Part shown: piece by piece, positions 37,783 to 46,708 of the stretch
Position numbering within the stretch: position 1 is the first letter of the stretch
Layout: each line of letters opens with the position of its first letter
NCBI RefSeq assembly: GCF_002056295.1
Contig: NZ_CP020100.1
Coordinates: 1,883,501 to 1,947,500, forward strand
Source of the DNA: Halopseudomonas phragmitis
Lineage (GTDB): Bacteria > Pseudomonadota > Gammaproteobacteria > Pseudomonadales > Pseudomonadaceae
DNA: 64,000 nucleotides
Direction of reading: 5' to 3'
Program-made: the position numbers and the translations under genes
Notes under the pieces: model-generated
Database searches by the model: none
What the model was told of the DNA's origin: nothing
What the model saw: only the letters and a program-made list of their open reading frames with translations

Positions 37783-38810
37783 CCGGCAGGCCTTTGCTGG
37801 CTTTGTTGGCGGCGTCCGCAGTTCTCTATACCGGTGGGCTTGGAGCCTTTGAGCGTGCTCCTGAGCTGACTCTGGAGCACGCGCTGGCAGTGGATGGCAT
37901 TGCTCGGGGCAATCTGTCCGGGCTGGCCCGTTGCGGGGATCGGTTGCTGGCAGTATCGGATCGTGAAGACAGCCGGTTGTATCAACTGGAGCCCGGTGAT
38001 CGGGTCTGGCAGGCTGAGCCTGAGAACTTTACCCGGCCCGAGCAGAACCCCTCGATGTTGCCCGTGCCGTTGTTGGCAGGTGCCTGGCTGCGTGGTTTGC
38101 GCGGGCAGGCGCTGGATTTCGAGGGCATCAGTTGCGATGCCGAAGGCAATCGTTATCTGCTCAGCGAAAGTCTGTTGGGGATACTCAAGCTGCCGCCACC
38201 AGGCGAGGACGGACCGGTTGCCGGGGTCTGGCTGGAACTGGCCGAAGAGCTCTACAGCGAAGGTGAAAGTCGTGGCCTATGGCAGCAAATCAATGCCCTG
38301 GCCGAAGGCATAGCGGTGGCCGGAGATGGCAAGACCCTGTGGCTCGCAGCCGAGCGGCAGTCGCGTGGACTGGTCAGGCTGGAGTTGCAGGATGGCCGCT
38401 GGCAATGCCCGCTGGCTGGTTGTGTGCTACTGGCCGAGCGTCGTTATCTGCCGCCGGAACCTTTCGGTCCAGGTGTACTTAATCGCGAAGTCATGGCATT
38501 GGACTTTGCCGGGTTGAGTCTTTGGCAGGGGCGCTTGTGGACTCTGGAGCGCAATGAGCATCAGGTCTGCCGACGCCACCCACTATCTGGCCAACGAGAG
38601 CGTTGCTGGTCCTTTGCCGCAACCCTGCTGAGCGTCCCTTATGTGTATCCGAAAGCATCCTTTGGTCTGGCCGAAGCCATTCATGTCGACGAGCAGGGCA
38701 TTCTGATCGGTCTGGACAACAATGCGCTGGCGCGGGCTGATGGGGATACCCGGCCCTGGCTGTTCCATTTCAGTTTGCCGGATGACTGGCAGCAAGGGTA
38801 TGGCCGGTGA
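37779..38810 (+). CDS. Exported esterase-like/phytase-fold protein (PA4966-like)
   Basis: The 343-residue protein starts at a GTG overlapping the parE stop and has a short signal-type N-terminus (LLALLAASAVLYTGGLGAFE). The body resembles the esterase-like activity of phytase family, a beta-propeller with repeats such as NLSGLARCGDRLLAVSDRED, FEGISCDAEGNRYLLSES and AEGIAVAGDGKTLWLAAERQ. Substrate is unknown. It lies between parE and parC as in P. aeruginosa (PA4966), probably co-transcribed by coupling rather than by function. Confidence 0.75.
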   Translation: MTGRPLLALLAASAVLYTGGLGAFERAPELTLEHALAVDGIARGNLSGLARCGDRLLAVSDREDSRLYQLEPGDRVWQAEPENFTRPEQNPSMLPVPLLAGAWLRGLRGQALDFEGISCDAEGNRYLLSESLLGILKLPPPGEDGPVAGVWLELAEELYSEGESRGLWQQINALAEGIAVAGDGKTLWLAAERQSRGLVRLELQDGRWQCPLAGCVLLAERRYLPPEPFGPGVLNREVMALDFAGLSLWQGRLWTLERNEHQVCRRHPLSGQRERCWSFAATLLSVPYVYPKASFGLAEAIHVDEQGILIGLDNNALARADGDTRPWLFHFSLPDDWQQGYGR

Positions 38811-39325
38811 GTCAGCCGCCATCAAGCCGGCGTATCGGCACCGTTATGCTGGTACTGGCCTGGTTGGCCGGCATGGCCCTGGCGGTGCAGTGGTTCTCCG
38901 GGGTTGAGGAGCGTCGTCGCAACCCCAACACCCAGCCCGTCTCGCTGGCCGTTGATGGCTATATTGAAGTGCGCCTGGAGCGCAACGCCCAGGGCCATTA
39001 CATGGCCTCGGGGCGGATTAACGAACAACGCGTAACCTTCCTGCTCGACACCGGGGCGACCTTTGTTGCTGTCCCCGCCGGTCTTGCCGGGGAGTTGGGG
39101 TTACAACGCGGACGGCCATTCATGGTCAATACCGCCAACGGGATGACAGAAAGTTACAGTACCCGCATCGACAGCCTGCGCCTGGGCGACATTCTGCTTC
39201 GGGATGTTAGTGCCGGGATCGTGCCCGGTATGGGTGGCGATGAGGTGTTGTTGGGGATGAGTGCCCTGAAACAGCTGGAGTTTGCCCAGCAGGGTCGAGA
39301 ATTGATATTGCGCCAACCGCGCTGA
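38807..39325 (+). CDS. Clan AA retropepsin-like aspartic protease (TIGR02281-type)
   Basis: The 172-residue protein has one N-terminal membrane helix (about residues 11-30) and a single retropepsin-like domain with [13 protein letters not shown] (DTG-type catalytic Asp) and a glycine-rich [14 protein letters not shown] near the end, as in TIGR02281 proteases, which probably act as dimers in the periplasm. It starts at GTG 38807 overlapping the previous stop by four bases and ends 14 bases before parC. Target unknown. Confidence 0.8.
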   Translation: MSQPPSSRRIGTVMLVLAWLAGMALAVQWFSGVEERRRNPNTQPVSLAVDGYIEVRLERNAQGHYMASGRINEQRVTFLLDTGATFVAVPAGLAGELGLQRGRPFMVNTANGMTESYSTRIDSLRLGDILLRDVSAGIVPGMGGDEVLLGMSALKQLEFAQQGRELILRQPR

Positions 39326-39339
39326 ACGAGAGGACACGC

Positions 39340-41601
39340 ATGAGTGACAGCCTGGATTTGAGTATGGACGGCATCGAGCGCCGTTCACTGGCTTCCTTTA
39401 CCGAGGAGGCCTATCTCAATTACTCGATGTACGTGATCATGGACCGGGCCTTGCCGCACATCGGCGATGGCCTCAAGCCGGTACAGCGACGCATCATTTA
39501 CGCCATGAGCGAGCTGGGTTTGAGTGCCAGTTCCAAGCACAAGAAATCGGCGCGTACCGTTGGTGACGTGCTGGGTAAATATCACCCGCACGGTGACTCG
39601 GCCTGTTACGAGGCCATGGTGCTGATGGCCCAGCCGTTCTCCTATCGCTATCCGTTGGTTGACGGGCAGGGTAACTGGGGGGCACCGGACGATCCGAAAT
39701 CCTTTGCCGCCATGCGCTACACCGAAGCGCGACTGGCTCGTTACAGTGAAGTGCTGCTCAGCGAGCTGGGGCAGGGAACGGTCGACTGGCAGCCGAATTT
39801 TGACGGCACCATGGACGAGCCAAAGGTAATGCCGGCGCGCCTGCCGAACCTGCTGCTCAATGGTACTACGGGCATTGCCGTGGGTATGGCGACCGATATT
39901 CCGCCGCACAACCTGCGGGAGGTGGCAGCCGCCTGCGTGCGCTTGCTGGATGACCCAGGTGCCGGGCTGGATGAGTTGTGCGAGCATGTTCAGGGGCCGG
40001 ATTTCCCCACCGAAGCCGAGATCATCACCCCGCGCCATGAATTGCTGAAGATCTATGCCAGCGGCCGTGGTTCGATTCGCTGCCGGGCGGTCTGGAGCAA
40101 GGAGGACGGTGAAATCGTTATTACTGCCTTGCCGCATCAGGTCTCCGGGGCCAAGGTGCTGGAGCAGATCGCGGCTCAGATGCAGGCCAAAAAGCTGCCG
40201 CTGGTGGCCGATCTGCGTGACGAGTCCGATCATGAGAACCCCACCCGCATCGTGATCGTACCGCGCTCCAATCGGGTCGATCTGGATGAGCTGATGCAGC
40301 ATCTGTTTGCCACCACCGATCTGGAGAACAGCTACCGGGTCAACATGAACGTGATCGGCACCGACGGCAAACCGGCGGTCAAGGACCTCTACGGCCTGCT
40401 GTGCGAGTGGCTGGGCTTCCGTATCGCCACCGTGCGCCGCCGTCTGCAGTTCCGGCTGGACAAGGTGCTGGCCCGCCTGCACCTGTTGGAAGGCTTGATG
40501 ATCGCCTTCCTCAACCTCGACGAGGTGATCCATATCATCCGTACCGAGGAGCATCCCAAGGCTGAGTTGATGGCTCGCTTTGGGCTGACCGAGGTGCAGG
40601 CCGACTACATTCTCGACACCCGCCTGCGGCAACTGGCGCGTCTGGAAGAGATGAAGATTCGTGGTGAGCAGGATGCCCTGGCTGAAGAGCGTGACCAGTT
40701 GCAACGGATCCTGGGCGATGAGCGCTTGCTGCGTAGCAAGGTGCGCGACGAGTTGCTGGCTGACGCCGAAACCTACGGTGATGAGCGTCGTTCACCGTTG
40801 GTCGAGCGGGCTGAAGCCAAAGCGCTGTCGGAAACCGATCTGGTGCCAACCGAGCCGGTTACCGTGGTGCTGTCGGAAAAAGGTTGGGTGCGTTGTGCCA
40901 AGGGCAATGACGTCGATGGGCTGGGGTTGTCATACAAGGCCGGTGATCGCTTTCAGGCTCAGGCCAGCGGGCGCTCCAACCAGCAGGCGGTGTTCCTGGA
41001 CTCGACCGGGCGCAGTTATTCGCTGGCGGCACATACCCTGCCTTCGGCCAGGGGGCAAGGCGAACCGCTGACCGGCCGTTTGAGTCCGCCTTCGGGGGCT
41101 AGCTTCGAGCATGTACTGATGCCCGAAGAGACGAAACTCTATCTGCTGGCTTCCGATGCTGGCTATGGCTTCATTGCCCAGGGCGGCGATCTGCTGGCCA
41201 AGAACAAGAACGGCAAGGCGCTTTTGTCGCTACCTGATGGTAGCCGGGTAATGCCACCCCAGGCTGTGACCAATGCCAAGGGCGAACTGCTGGCGGCGCT
41301 GTCCAACGAAGGGCGGTTGCTGGTGTTCCCGGTGGCAGATCTGCCGCAGTTGGCCAAGGGCAAAGGCAACAAGATCCTGTCGGTACCGTCGGCTCGGGTC
41401 AAGGCGCGGGAAGAGTTCGTCTCGGCACTGACGGTTGTACCGGAAGGTGCCAGTCTGATATTGACTGCCGGCAAGCGCACGCTGACGCTCAAGCCAGCGG
41501 ATCTGGAACATTATCGGGGTGAGCGTGGCCGACGTGGCAACAAGCTGCCACGCGGATTCCAGAAAGTCGATCTGATGCAGGTGGAGACGCCCGCGCTATG
41601 A
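39340..41601 (+). CDS. parC: DNA topoisomerase IV subunit A
   Basis: ParC is the DNA-cleaving subunit. The 753-residue product has the GyrA-type winged helix with catalytic Y127 (AMRYTEARL), the tower and coiled-coil, and a C-terminal beta-pinwheel domain. In the quinolone region [11 protein letters not shown] the key positions are S87 and E91, the sensitive forms. The start ATG is well supported by GAGAGGA upstream. It completes the parE-X-Y-parC set. Confidence 0.96.
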   Translation: MSDSLDLSMDGIERRSLASFTEEAYLNYSMYVIMDRALPHIGDGLKPVQRRIIYAMSELGLSASSKHKKSARTVGDVLGKYHPHGDSACYEAMVLMAQPFSYRYPLVDGQGNWGAPDDPKSFAAMRYTEARLARYSEVLLSELGQGTVDWQPNFDGTMDEPKVMPARLPNLLLNGTTGIAVGMATDIPPHNLREVAAACVRLLDDPGAGLDELCEHVQGPDFPTEAEIITPRHELLKIYASGRGSIRCRAVWSKEDGEIVITALPHQVSGAKVLEQIAAQMQAKKLPLVADLRDESDHENPTRIVIVPRSNRVDLDELMQHLFATTDLENSYRVNMNVIGTDGKPAVKDLYGLLCEWLGFRIATVRRRLQFRLDKVLARLHLLEGLMIAFLNLDEVIHIIRTEEHPKAELMARFGLTEVQADYILDTRLRQLARLEEMKIRGEQDALAEERDQLQRILGDERLLRSKVRDELLADAETYGDERRSPLVERAEAKALSETDLVPTEPVTVVLSEKGWVRCAKGNDVDGLGLSYKAGDRFQAQASGRSNQQAVFLDSTGRSYSLAAHTLPSARGQGEPLTGRLSPPSGASFEHVLMPEETKLYLLASDAGYGFIAQGGDLLAKNKNGKALLSLPDGSRVMPPQAVTNAKGELLAALSNEGRLLVFPVADLPQLAKGKGNKILSVPSARVKAREEFVSALTVVPEGASLILTAGKRTLTLKPADLEHYRGERGRRGNKLPRGFQKVDLMQVETPAL

Positions 41602-41612
41602 TGGCGGGTTTG

Positions 41613-41641
41613 CGGCTACGCGCACTTGGGGCGCGTAGCCG
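41613..41641. terminator. Bidirectional hairpin between parC and the AhpA-like gene
   Basis: CGGCTACGCGC (41613-41623) and GCGCGTAGCCG (41631-41641) make a perfect 11-bp stem with a seven-base loop between two convergent stops. No T-run on either side. Confidence 0.6.
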
Positions 41642-41646
41642 GTAAC

Positions 41647-43179
41647 TCAGTGCCGCTGGCTGTAGAGTTGGTTCAGTTGCTGCTCAAGCAGGGACTGATA
41701 GGGCTCTTGCAGACGCTCGACACAATACAGACCCTGCTGGCTGGCCAGGCGCCGGATTACTGCACGGCTGCGCACCAGCGAGCCAGAGGCCAGTTCGGCA
41801 TCCAGCAGCAGCAGGTTGCGGCTGTACTGAACCTGTTCCAGGCTCTGTTGGCAATGCGCATTACTGGCCAACTCTTCGAGGCTGAAATCCTTCAGGCAGG
41901 GACTGTGGCTCAGGCCTAGCTGCAGTTGCAGGGCGATGCCGGTATCGGCAATTTCGATCTGCAGGTCATGGCCAAGAATCCGTAGCAACTCGCCGCAGCA
42001 TAGCGCATGGGTCAGTTCATCCTGGTTGCAGTCAGCCGCGTGGAACAGCAGCAGTGAGGTGCCGTCGAGCAGAGTGTGCTGGCGCCCGGCGTACAGTTGG
42101 CAGGCTTGCTGGACGTGGGTGCGGTAGCGTTCGAGCAGAGCCAGCAGGCGCTCCCGGGGCAGCTTGCTCAGAGCCTCCTGGTTGCCTAGGCGGATGGCAA
42201 CCAGAGCGGTACTGGGCTGTGCCGCTACAATGGGGTCGCTGGCTTCGATTGTTTCGCTATAGTCCTGCTGCGGTATCGAAGCGCTAGCCATATCGTCGGC
42301 TTGCGGGGATTCTTGCGGCTCAGTTGGCTCATAGTCACCGTCGGGGATTCCGGCAGTCAGATCGATCACCTTGTGCGACGATTCGGATTCTGGCAGCTCG
42401 GTTGGGTTGTCCGTCGACACCGGCTGCTGCTTGGTGTCGTCAACCAGTTCAGGTTCAGATTCGGGTTCAGGCTCAGGTTCAGGCGGCAGATCGGTAATCC
42501 GGCGTGCCGCCAGCCGGCGGGCCAGATCGCCAATTTCATCACTGCGCTGTTGTCCAGGTGCCGGTTGGCCGCTCTCGGCGTACCAGTTACCCAGTTCAGA
42601 TAATGTGCGTCGCATGATGCTGACCTGGCGCCAGGTCAGCAGGGCGAAGCCCAGCATCAGGACCAACAACGTCCAGATCAGGTGCTTGACCAGAGCCTGG
42701 TGAGCGCTGGTGAATGGCTCACGGGCCAGGCTCAGTTGCAGTTGGCCGGACAGGATATCCTGGAAATGTACCGCAGCTACGAACCGTCCCTGACCCGGGG
42801 CCAGGGCCTCACGTCCCAGTCGTTGCCCGGCTTCGGCGATAATGCGATTGTCCACGCTGTACAGGCTGGTATGGGCAATCAGTGGGTTCTGATTCCATTG
42901 AGCCAGGAGGATGTTGAGGCTGAGTTGATCGTTGGCGGCCAGTGGGTCGGCTACTGAGGCTGCGATCTGACGGGCCAGTTCGCTACCTACGGCATCGGCC
43001 TGACGCGCAGTATCGCGTTGCCACTGCAGTTGGCCGAACCAGAGGGTGGCCAGCAAGCTTAACAGCAACGGCAGCAGCACCAGAATCTGCAGTCGGGTCG
43101 CCAGGGTCAGGCGTTGGTTGCGAAGCGCTGCATACCAGCGCAGGAACAGATTGTCGGTCGGAGACGATGAACGATTCAA
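41647..43179 (-). CDS. AhpA/YtjB-like membrane protein with long cytoplasmic extension
   Basis: The 510-residue protein has a membrane helix at about 31-50, a periplasmic segment to about 163, a second helix at about 164-184 and a long cytoplasmic part. The N-terminal half resembles Smp/YtjB (AhpA), which also sits divergent from serB in E. coli. Residues about 232-245 are an acidic Pro-Glu repeat (PEPEPEPESEPE), followed by an acidic linker and a folded domain of about 190 residues of unknown type. The start is TTG with a weak ribosome site. Function unknown; PA4961 holds this place in P. aeruginosa. Confidence 0.7.
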   Translation of the reverse strand: MNRSSSPTDNLFLRWYAALRNQRLTLATRLQILVLLPLLLSLLATLWFGQLQWQRDTARQADAVGSELARQIAASVADPLAANDQLSLNILLAQWNQNPLIAHTSLYSVDNRIIAEAGQRLGREALAPGQGRFVAAVHFQDILSGQLQLSLAREPFTSAHQALVKHLIWTLLVLMLGFALLTWRQVSIMRRTLSELGNWYAESGQPAPGQQRSDEIGDLARRLAARRITDLPPEPEPEPESEPELVDDTKQQPVSTDNPTELPESESSHKVIDLTAGIPDGDYEPTEPQESPQADDMASASIPQQDYSETIEASDPIVAAQPSTALVAIRLGNQEALSKLPRERLLALLERYRTHVQQACQLYAGRQHTLLDGTSLLLFHAADCNQDELTHALCCGELLRILGHDLQIEIADTGIALQLQLGLSHSPCLKDFSLEELASNAHCQQSLEQVQYSRNLLLLDAELASGSLVRSRAVIRRLASQQGLYCVERLQEPYQSLLEQQLNQLYSQRH

Positions 43180-43360
43180 AGTGAAACTCGATTCGATAGC
43201 TAAGGGCGGACCCAGGACGGCCGGAAGATGCTCATTATCCGTGCGTTAAAGGCGTTTCGAGTATAGCCATTCAACTGCAACGGCAAAAGGGCGCATCTGT
43301 AAGACGCAGGGTAAATGCAGGTAGAATAACGGCTTTGCCGCTGCGACTGGAGAAACCCCG

Positions 43361-44572
43361 TTGAAGGAAATCGTCCTGATCAACATCACCGGCCCTGATC
43401 GTCCCGGGCTGACCGCCGCCATTACCGGTGTGCTGGCCCGCGCCGATGTGAATATCCTCGATATCGGTCAGGCCGTTATCCATGACACGCTGTCTTTCGG
43501 CATTCTGGTCGAAATGAGCGGTGTGGAAGGAAAATCCGATGTGTTCAAGGATATCCTGTTTCGCGGCTACGAGCTGGATCAGCAGGTGCGCTTCACTCCG
43601 GTCAGTGCTGATGAATATGCGCGCTGGGTTACCGGGCAGGGCAAGCCTCGGCATATCGTGACGCTGCTGGCGCGACGGGTGACTGCCGAGCATATTGCGA
43701 GGGTGAGTGAAATCACTGCTCGCTACGGGCTCAACATCGACCATATCGATCGACTCTCCGGACGCATTCCCGAAGGTTTGCCAGCCGATCAGGGTAAAGG
43801 CTGTATCGAGTTTTCCGTACGCGGCGAACCAGCCGACCCGGCGGCGCTGCGCGCCGAGTTTCTAGCCATTGCCCAGGAACTGAATGTCGATATCGCCTTC
43901 CAGCAGGACAGTATTTTCCGTCGCAACCGGCGTCTTGTGGTGTTCGACATGGACTCGACCCTGATCGATGCTGAAGTGATCGATGAACTGGCCAAAGCGG
44001 CCGGAGTTGGTGATCAGGTGGCGGAAATCACCGAGCGGGCGATGCGCGGCGAGCTGGACTTCAAGGCCAGCTTCCGTGAACGCATGGCGCTGCTCAAGGG
44101 ATTGCCAGAGTCGGTGTTGGAGGGGATTGCAGAGTCTTTGCGTCTGACTGAAGGTGCGGAAACGCTGATCAGTCAATTGCGCCGGCTGGGCTATAAAACC
44201 GCGATTCTGTCGGGTGGCTTCAATTATTTTGCTGAGCGCCTGCAGCAGCGCTTGGGAATAGATTACGTCTATGCCAACGCCTTGCCGGTCAAGGATGGCA
44301 AGGTCACGGGTGAGGCGCTGGAGCCGATTGTCGATGGCCAGCGCAAGGCTGATCTGTTGCGGGAGCTGGCCCAGCGCGAAGGGATTAGTCTGGAGCAGAC
44401 CATTGCGGTGGGTGATGGCGCCAATGACCTGCCCATGTTGTCGATCGCCGGGCTGGGGGTTGCTTTCCGGGCCAAGCCTCTGGTCAAGCAATCAGCCAAG
44501 CAGGCTATCTCTACCCTGGGGCTGGATGGCATTTTGTACTTGCTGGGGTTCCGGGATCGCGAAGGGGGCTGA
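43361..44572 (+). CDS. serB: Phosphoserine phosphatase
   Basis: SerB makes serine from phosphoserine. The 403-residue protein has two N-terminal ACT-like domains (about residues 1-175, beginning MKEIVLINITGPDRPGLTAA) and a C-terminal HAD phosphatase with DMDSTLIDAEVIDELA (nucleophile DxD), SGGFNYFA and GDGANDLPML. It starts at TTG 43361 behind TGGAG. TAGAAT at 43322-43327 is a plausible -10 without a clear -35. The gene is divergent from the AhpA-like gene across 181 bases. Confidence 0.95.
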   Translation: MKEIVLINITGPDRPGLTAAITGVLARADVNILDIGQAVIHDTLSFGILVEMSGVEGKSDVFKDILFRGYELDQQVRFTPVSADEYARWVTGQGKPRHIVTLLARRVTAEHIARVSEITARYGLNIDHIDRLSGRIPEGLPADQGKGCIEFSVRGEPADPAALRAEFLAIAQELNVDIAFQQDSIFRRNRRLVVFDMDSTLIDAEVIDELAKAAGVGDQVAEITERAMRGELDFKASFRERMALLKGLPESVLEGIAESLRLTEGAETLISQLRRLGYKTAILSGGFNYFAERLQQRLGIDYVYANALPVKDGKVTGEALEPIVDGQRKADLLRELAQREGISLEQTIAVGDGANDLPMLSIAGLGVAFRAKPLVKQSAKQAISTLGLDGILYLLGFRDREGG

Positions 44573-44580
44573 AAGCCCCC
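44564..44580. terminator. Hairpin at the serB/fimX convergence
   Basis: GGGGGCT (44564-44570) and AGCCCCC (44574-44580) form a 7-bp GC-rich stem with a three-base loop that overlaps the serB stop; AGTTTC follows. Only five bases separate it from the fimX stop, so it may serve both genes. Confidence 0.6.
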
Positions 44581-44584
44581 AGTT

Positions 44585-46651
44585 TCACTCGGCTGAGAAG
44601 TCGTAATTCATGCTGTCGCTTGGGGCCTGCAGGTAGTGCCCCTGGATGTAGTTGGCACCGGCCTGCCAGAGGGTCGGAATCATGGCGGCGCTGTCGACGA
44701 ACGGCACTATGGTCAGTTTTCCCTGACTGTGCAGCGCACTGATCATGTCTTTCAGGGTTTCCACCGCCTCGGGGCTGGACAGGTCGCGGCTGAAGGAGCC
44801 GTCAATCTTGACGGCATCCACATGCAGGTGTTTCAAGGCTGCATAGGGGTTCAGGGCACAACCGAAGTGCCGGAGCGAGATCTTGCAGTGCAGAGCGGCC
44901 ATGGCCTCGGTGAGGATCTTGGCCTGCTTCATATAGGTGTTGGCGTCGGCGTCATTGAATTGGAAGCCGATGGCATCAGCGGGTAGTCGGGCGGCCTTGA
45001 GCAGTCCGGAGATCCATGGGACCAATTCCGGATCCTGCAGGCTGGCACCTGTCAGATTGAGCAGCAGATGGGTGTCGGCGCCTTTGTTACGATGGTTGGC
45101 CAGCAGCTTGATGGCGCGTTCAATCATCCAGCGGTCGATGGTTCCGGCCAGCCCAGCTTCCTGGGCGGCAGGGAGGAAATCACCGGCTGGAACCTCTTCG
45201 CCCTCACGGTTGAGCAGGCGCAAGAACACTTCATACTGCTCGGCATTATCCCCGCGCAGACTAATTATGGGCTGAAACAGCAGGCGGAAGGCGTTGGTTT
45301 CCAGGGTGTGCTGGATCAGGGCGATCAGATCTCCGCGGTTGGCCTGGTGTGCCAGTTCATCCAGCGGGTTGAACAACTTGATGGCGTTACCGCCAGCCTG
45401 GCTGAGCTGGTCGGCCAGGCGATGGGCACGGTCAATCGCTTCGGCTGGCTTGGGGCTGGTTTCGCTGATGGCAGCTACCCCCACGCTGACCGTGATTTGG
45501 ACCGTGCGACCGTTGGCCTCGAATAGATTGGACTCTATCCGTTGGCGCAGTTGTTCAAGCTGTTCCGCCTGACTTTCAGGCTCCTGGCCTTCAATAAGAA
45601 TGCTGCAGGCGTCGTCGCCAAAGCGGGCCATCAGGGTTTCGGCCGGGAAGCTTTCCTTGAGGATCTGGGCCAGATCGGTCAGGACCAGATCGGCTCCGCC
45701 AATACCAATGTCGGCTTGCAGGCTGTTGAAGCCATCTATGCTCAGATAGGCCAGAGTGCTCGGGCGGCCCAGGCGTACTGCGTGCTCGCTGATGCTTTCC
45801 AGCTGTTCCTGAAAGTAGTTGCGGTTGTATAAGCCGGTGACCAGATCCTGGCTGGTCATGACCTTGAGCTTCTCTTCAAACTCGGCGCTGGCGGTTTCAA
45901 CCCGGATCACCACCTGGGTGCAGGGTTCGCCGTCGTAGGTCGCAGGAGAAAAGGTCAGCAACAGCGGCAGCTCGCGGCCTTCGATGTCCACTCCGCTGCA
46001 GCGCATCTCGTTGCACTCGCCTCGGTCTATATAGTGGCGCAGGAAGTCCTTGAAAGCCGATTGATCCTTGGCGGCAATCAAGCCAACCATAGGCTCGGCA
46101 GCGAGATCGTCCGGGTCATCGTAGCCGAACAGCTGAAGATAGGCCTGGTTGGCATAGATGTGCATGCCATCATGGACATAGGCGATGGCATCGACCGAAC
46201 TATCGAGCAGCAACTGACAGCGTTTTTCGGCTTCACGCAGGGCCTGTTCTGCGATGCGCTGTTGCCGTCTGGCAGTAAGATTGGTCAGTTCGCGTTTTAC
46301 CACCAGAGTCAGCAGAGACTCGGCACTGACCGGAACGGCATCCTGCATGCCTTGGTTCAAGGCTTCGCGGCGAGCTTCGGTAGATTCCTCTTCCAGTAGC
46401 AGAATAAACGGCAGATCTCGAGCCTGGCCGATCAGGGTACAGGCCTGAGTAGCGCTCATGAAGCTGGTTTCGGGAATCGCCAGACAAAGGTCCCAGGTTT
46501 GTTGCAGTGACTCCTGCAAATCCTCCAGGGAACTGATGCGGTGGGCGCGGGTGGCATGGCCGGCATTGCGCAGGATGCTTACCAGATGCTCGGCGTTGTT
46601 TTGCGAGTCTTCGAGAATCAGTAGCCTGATGGCGTTGGTGTCGGTACCCAT
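44585..46651 (-). CDS. fimX: FimX, c-di-GMP receptor for type IV pilus function
   Basis: FimX is a cyclic-di-GMP binding protein needed for twitching motility in P. aeruginosa. The 688-residue product has a degenerate receiver (about 8-125), PAS (145-260), GGDEF (265-430) and EAL (440-688) domains. The GGDEF motif is G-D-D-A-C at 345-349 and the EAL motif is E-V-F at 474-476, so neither cyclase nor phosphodiesterase activity is expected, as for known FimX. The sequence LILEDSQNNAEHLVSILRNA at the start and the tail MNYDFSAE fit the family. Confidence 0.94.
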   Translation of the reverse strand: MGTDTNAIRLLILEDSQNNAEHLVSILRNAGHATRAHRISSLEDLQESLQQTWDLCLAIPETSFMSATQACTLIGQARDLPFILLLEEESTEARREALNQGMQDAVPVSAESLLTLVVKRELTNLTARRQQRIAEQALREAEKRCQLLLDSSVDAIAYVHDGMHIYANQAYLQLFGYDDPDDLAAEPMVGLIAAKDQSAFKDFLRHYIDRGECNEMRCSGVDIEGRELPLLLTFSPATYDGEPCTQVVIRVETASAEFEEKLKVMTSQDLVTGLYNRNYFQEQLESISEHAVRLGRPSTLAYLSIDGFNSLQADIGIGGADLVLTDLAQILKESFPAETLMARFGDDACSILIEGQEPESQAEQLEQLRQRIESNLFEANGRTVQITVSVGVAAISETSPKPAEAIDRAHRLADQLSQAGGNAIKLFNPLDELAHQANRGDLIALIQHTLETNAFRLLFQPIISLRGDNAEQYEVFLRLLNREGEEVPAGDFLPAAQEAGLAGTIDRWMIERAIKLLANHRNKGADTHLLLNLTGASLQDPELVPWISGLLKAARLPADAIGFQFNDADANTYMKQAKILTEAMAALHCKISLRHFGCALNPYAALKHLHVDAVKIDGSFSRDLSSPEAVETLKDMISALHSQGKLTIVPFVDSAAMIPTLWQAGANYIQGHYLQAPSDSMNYDFSAE

Positions 46652-46708
46652 GGTCGTCCGCGTCGGAGCAGGCAGAACCTGCTCTTTTGGTCATATAGGC
46701 TTTTGAAT

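Noticed and set aside
39580..39612. Quinolone resistance change in ParC
   Set aside because: The key residues are S87 and E91, the common sensitive forms.
39385..40704. Long minus-strand reading frame opposite parC (439 codons)
   Set aside because: Antisense to ParC, whose reading frame carries all known motifs; no ribosome site or domain.
42447..42482. Cluster of GTTCAG hexamers resembling PhoP half-sites
   Set aside because: The copies are spaced 6 or 12 bases apart, not 11, lie within a coding region and encode the Pro-Glu repeat of the AhpA-like protein.
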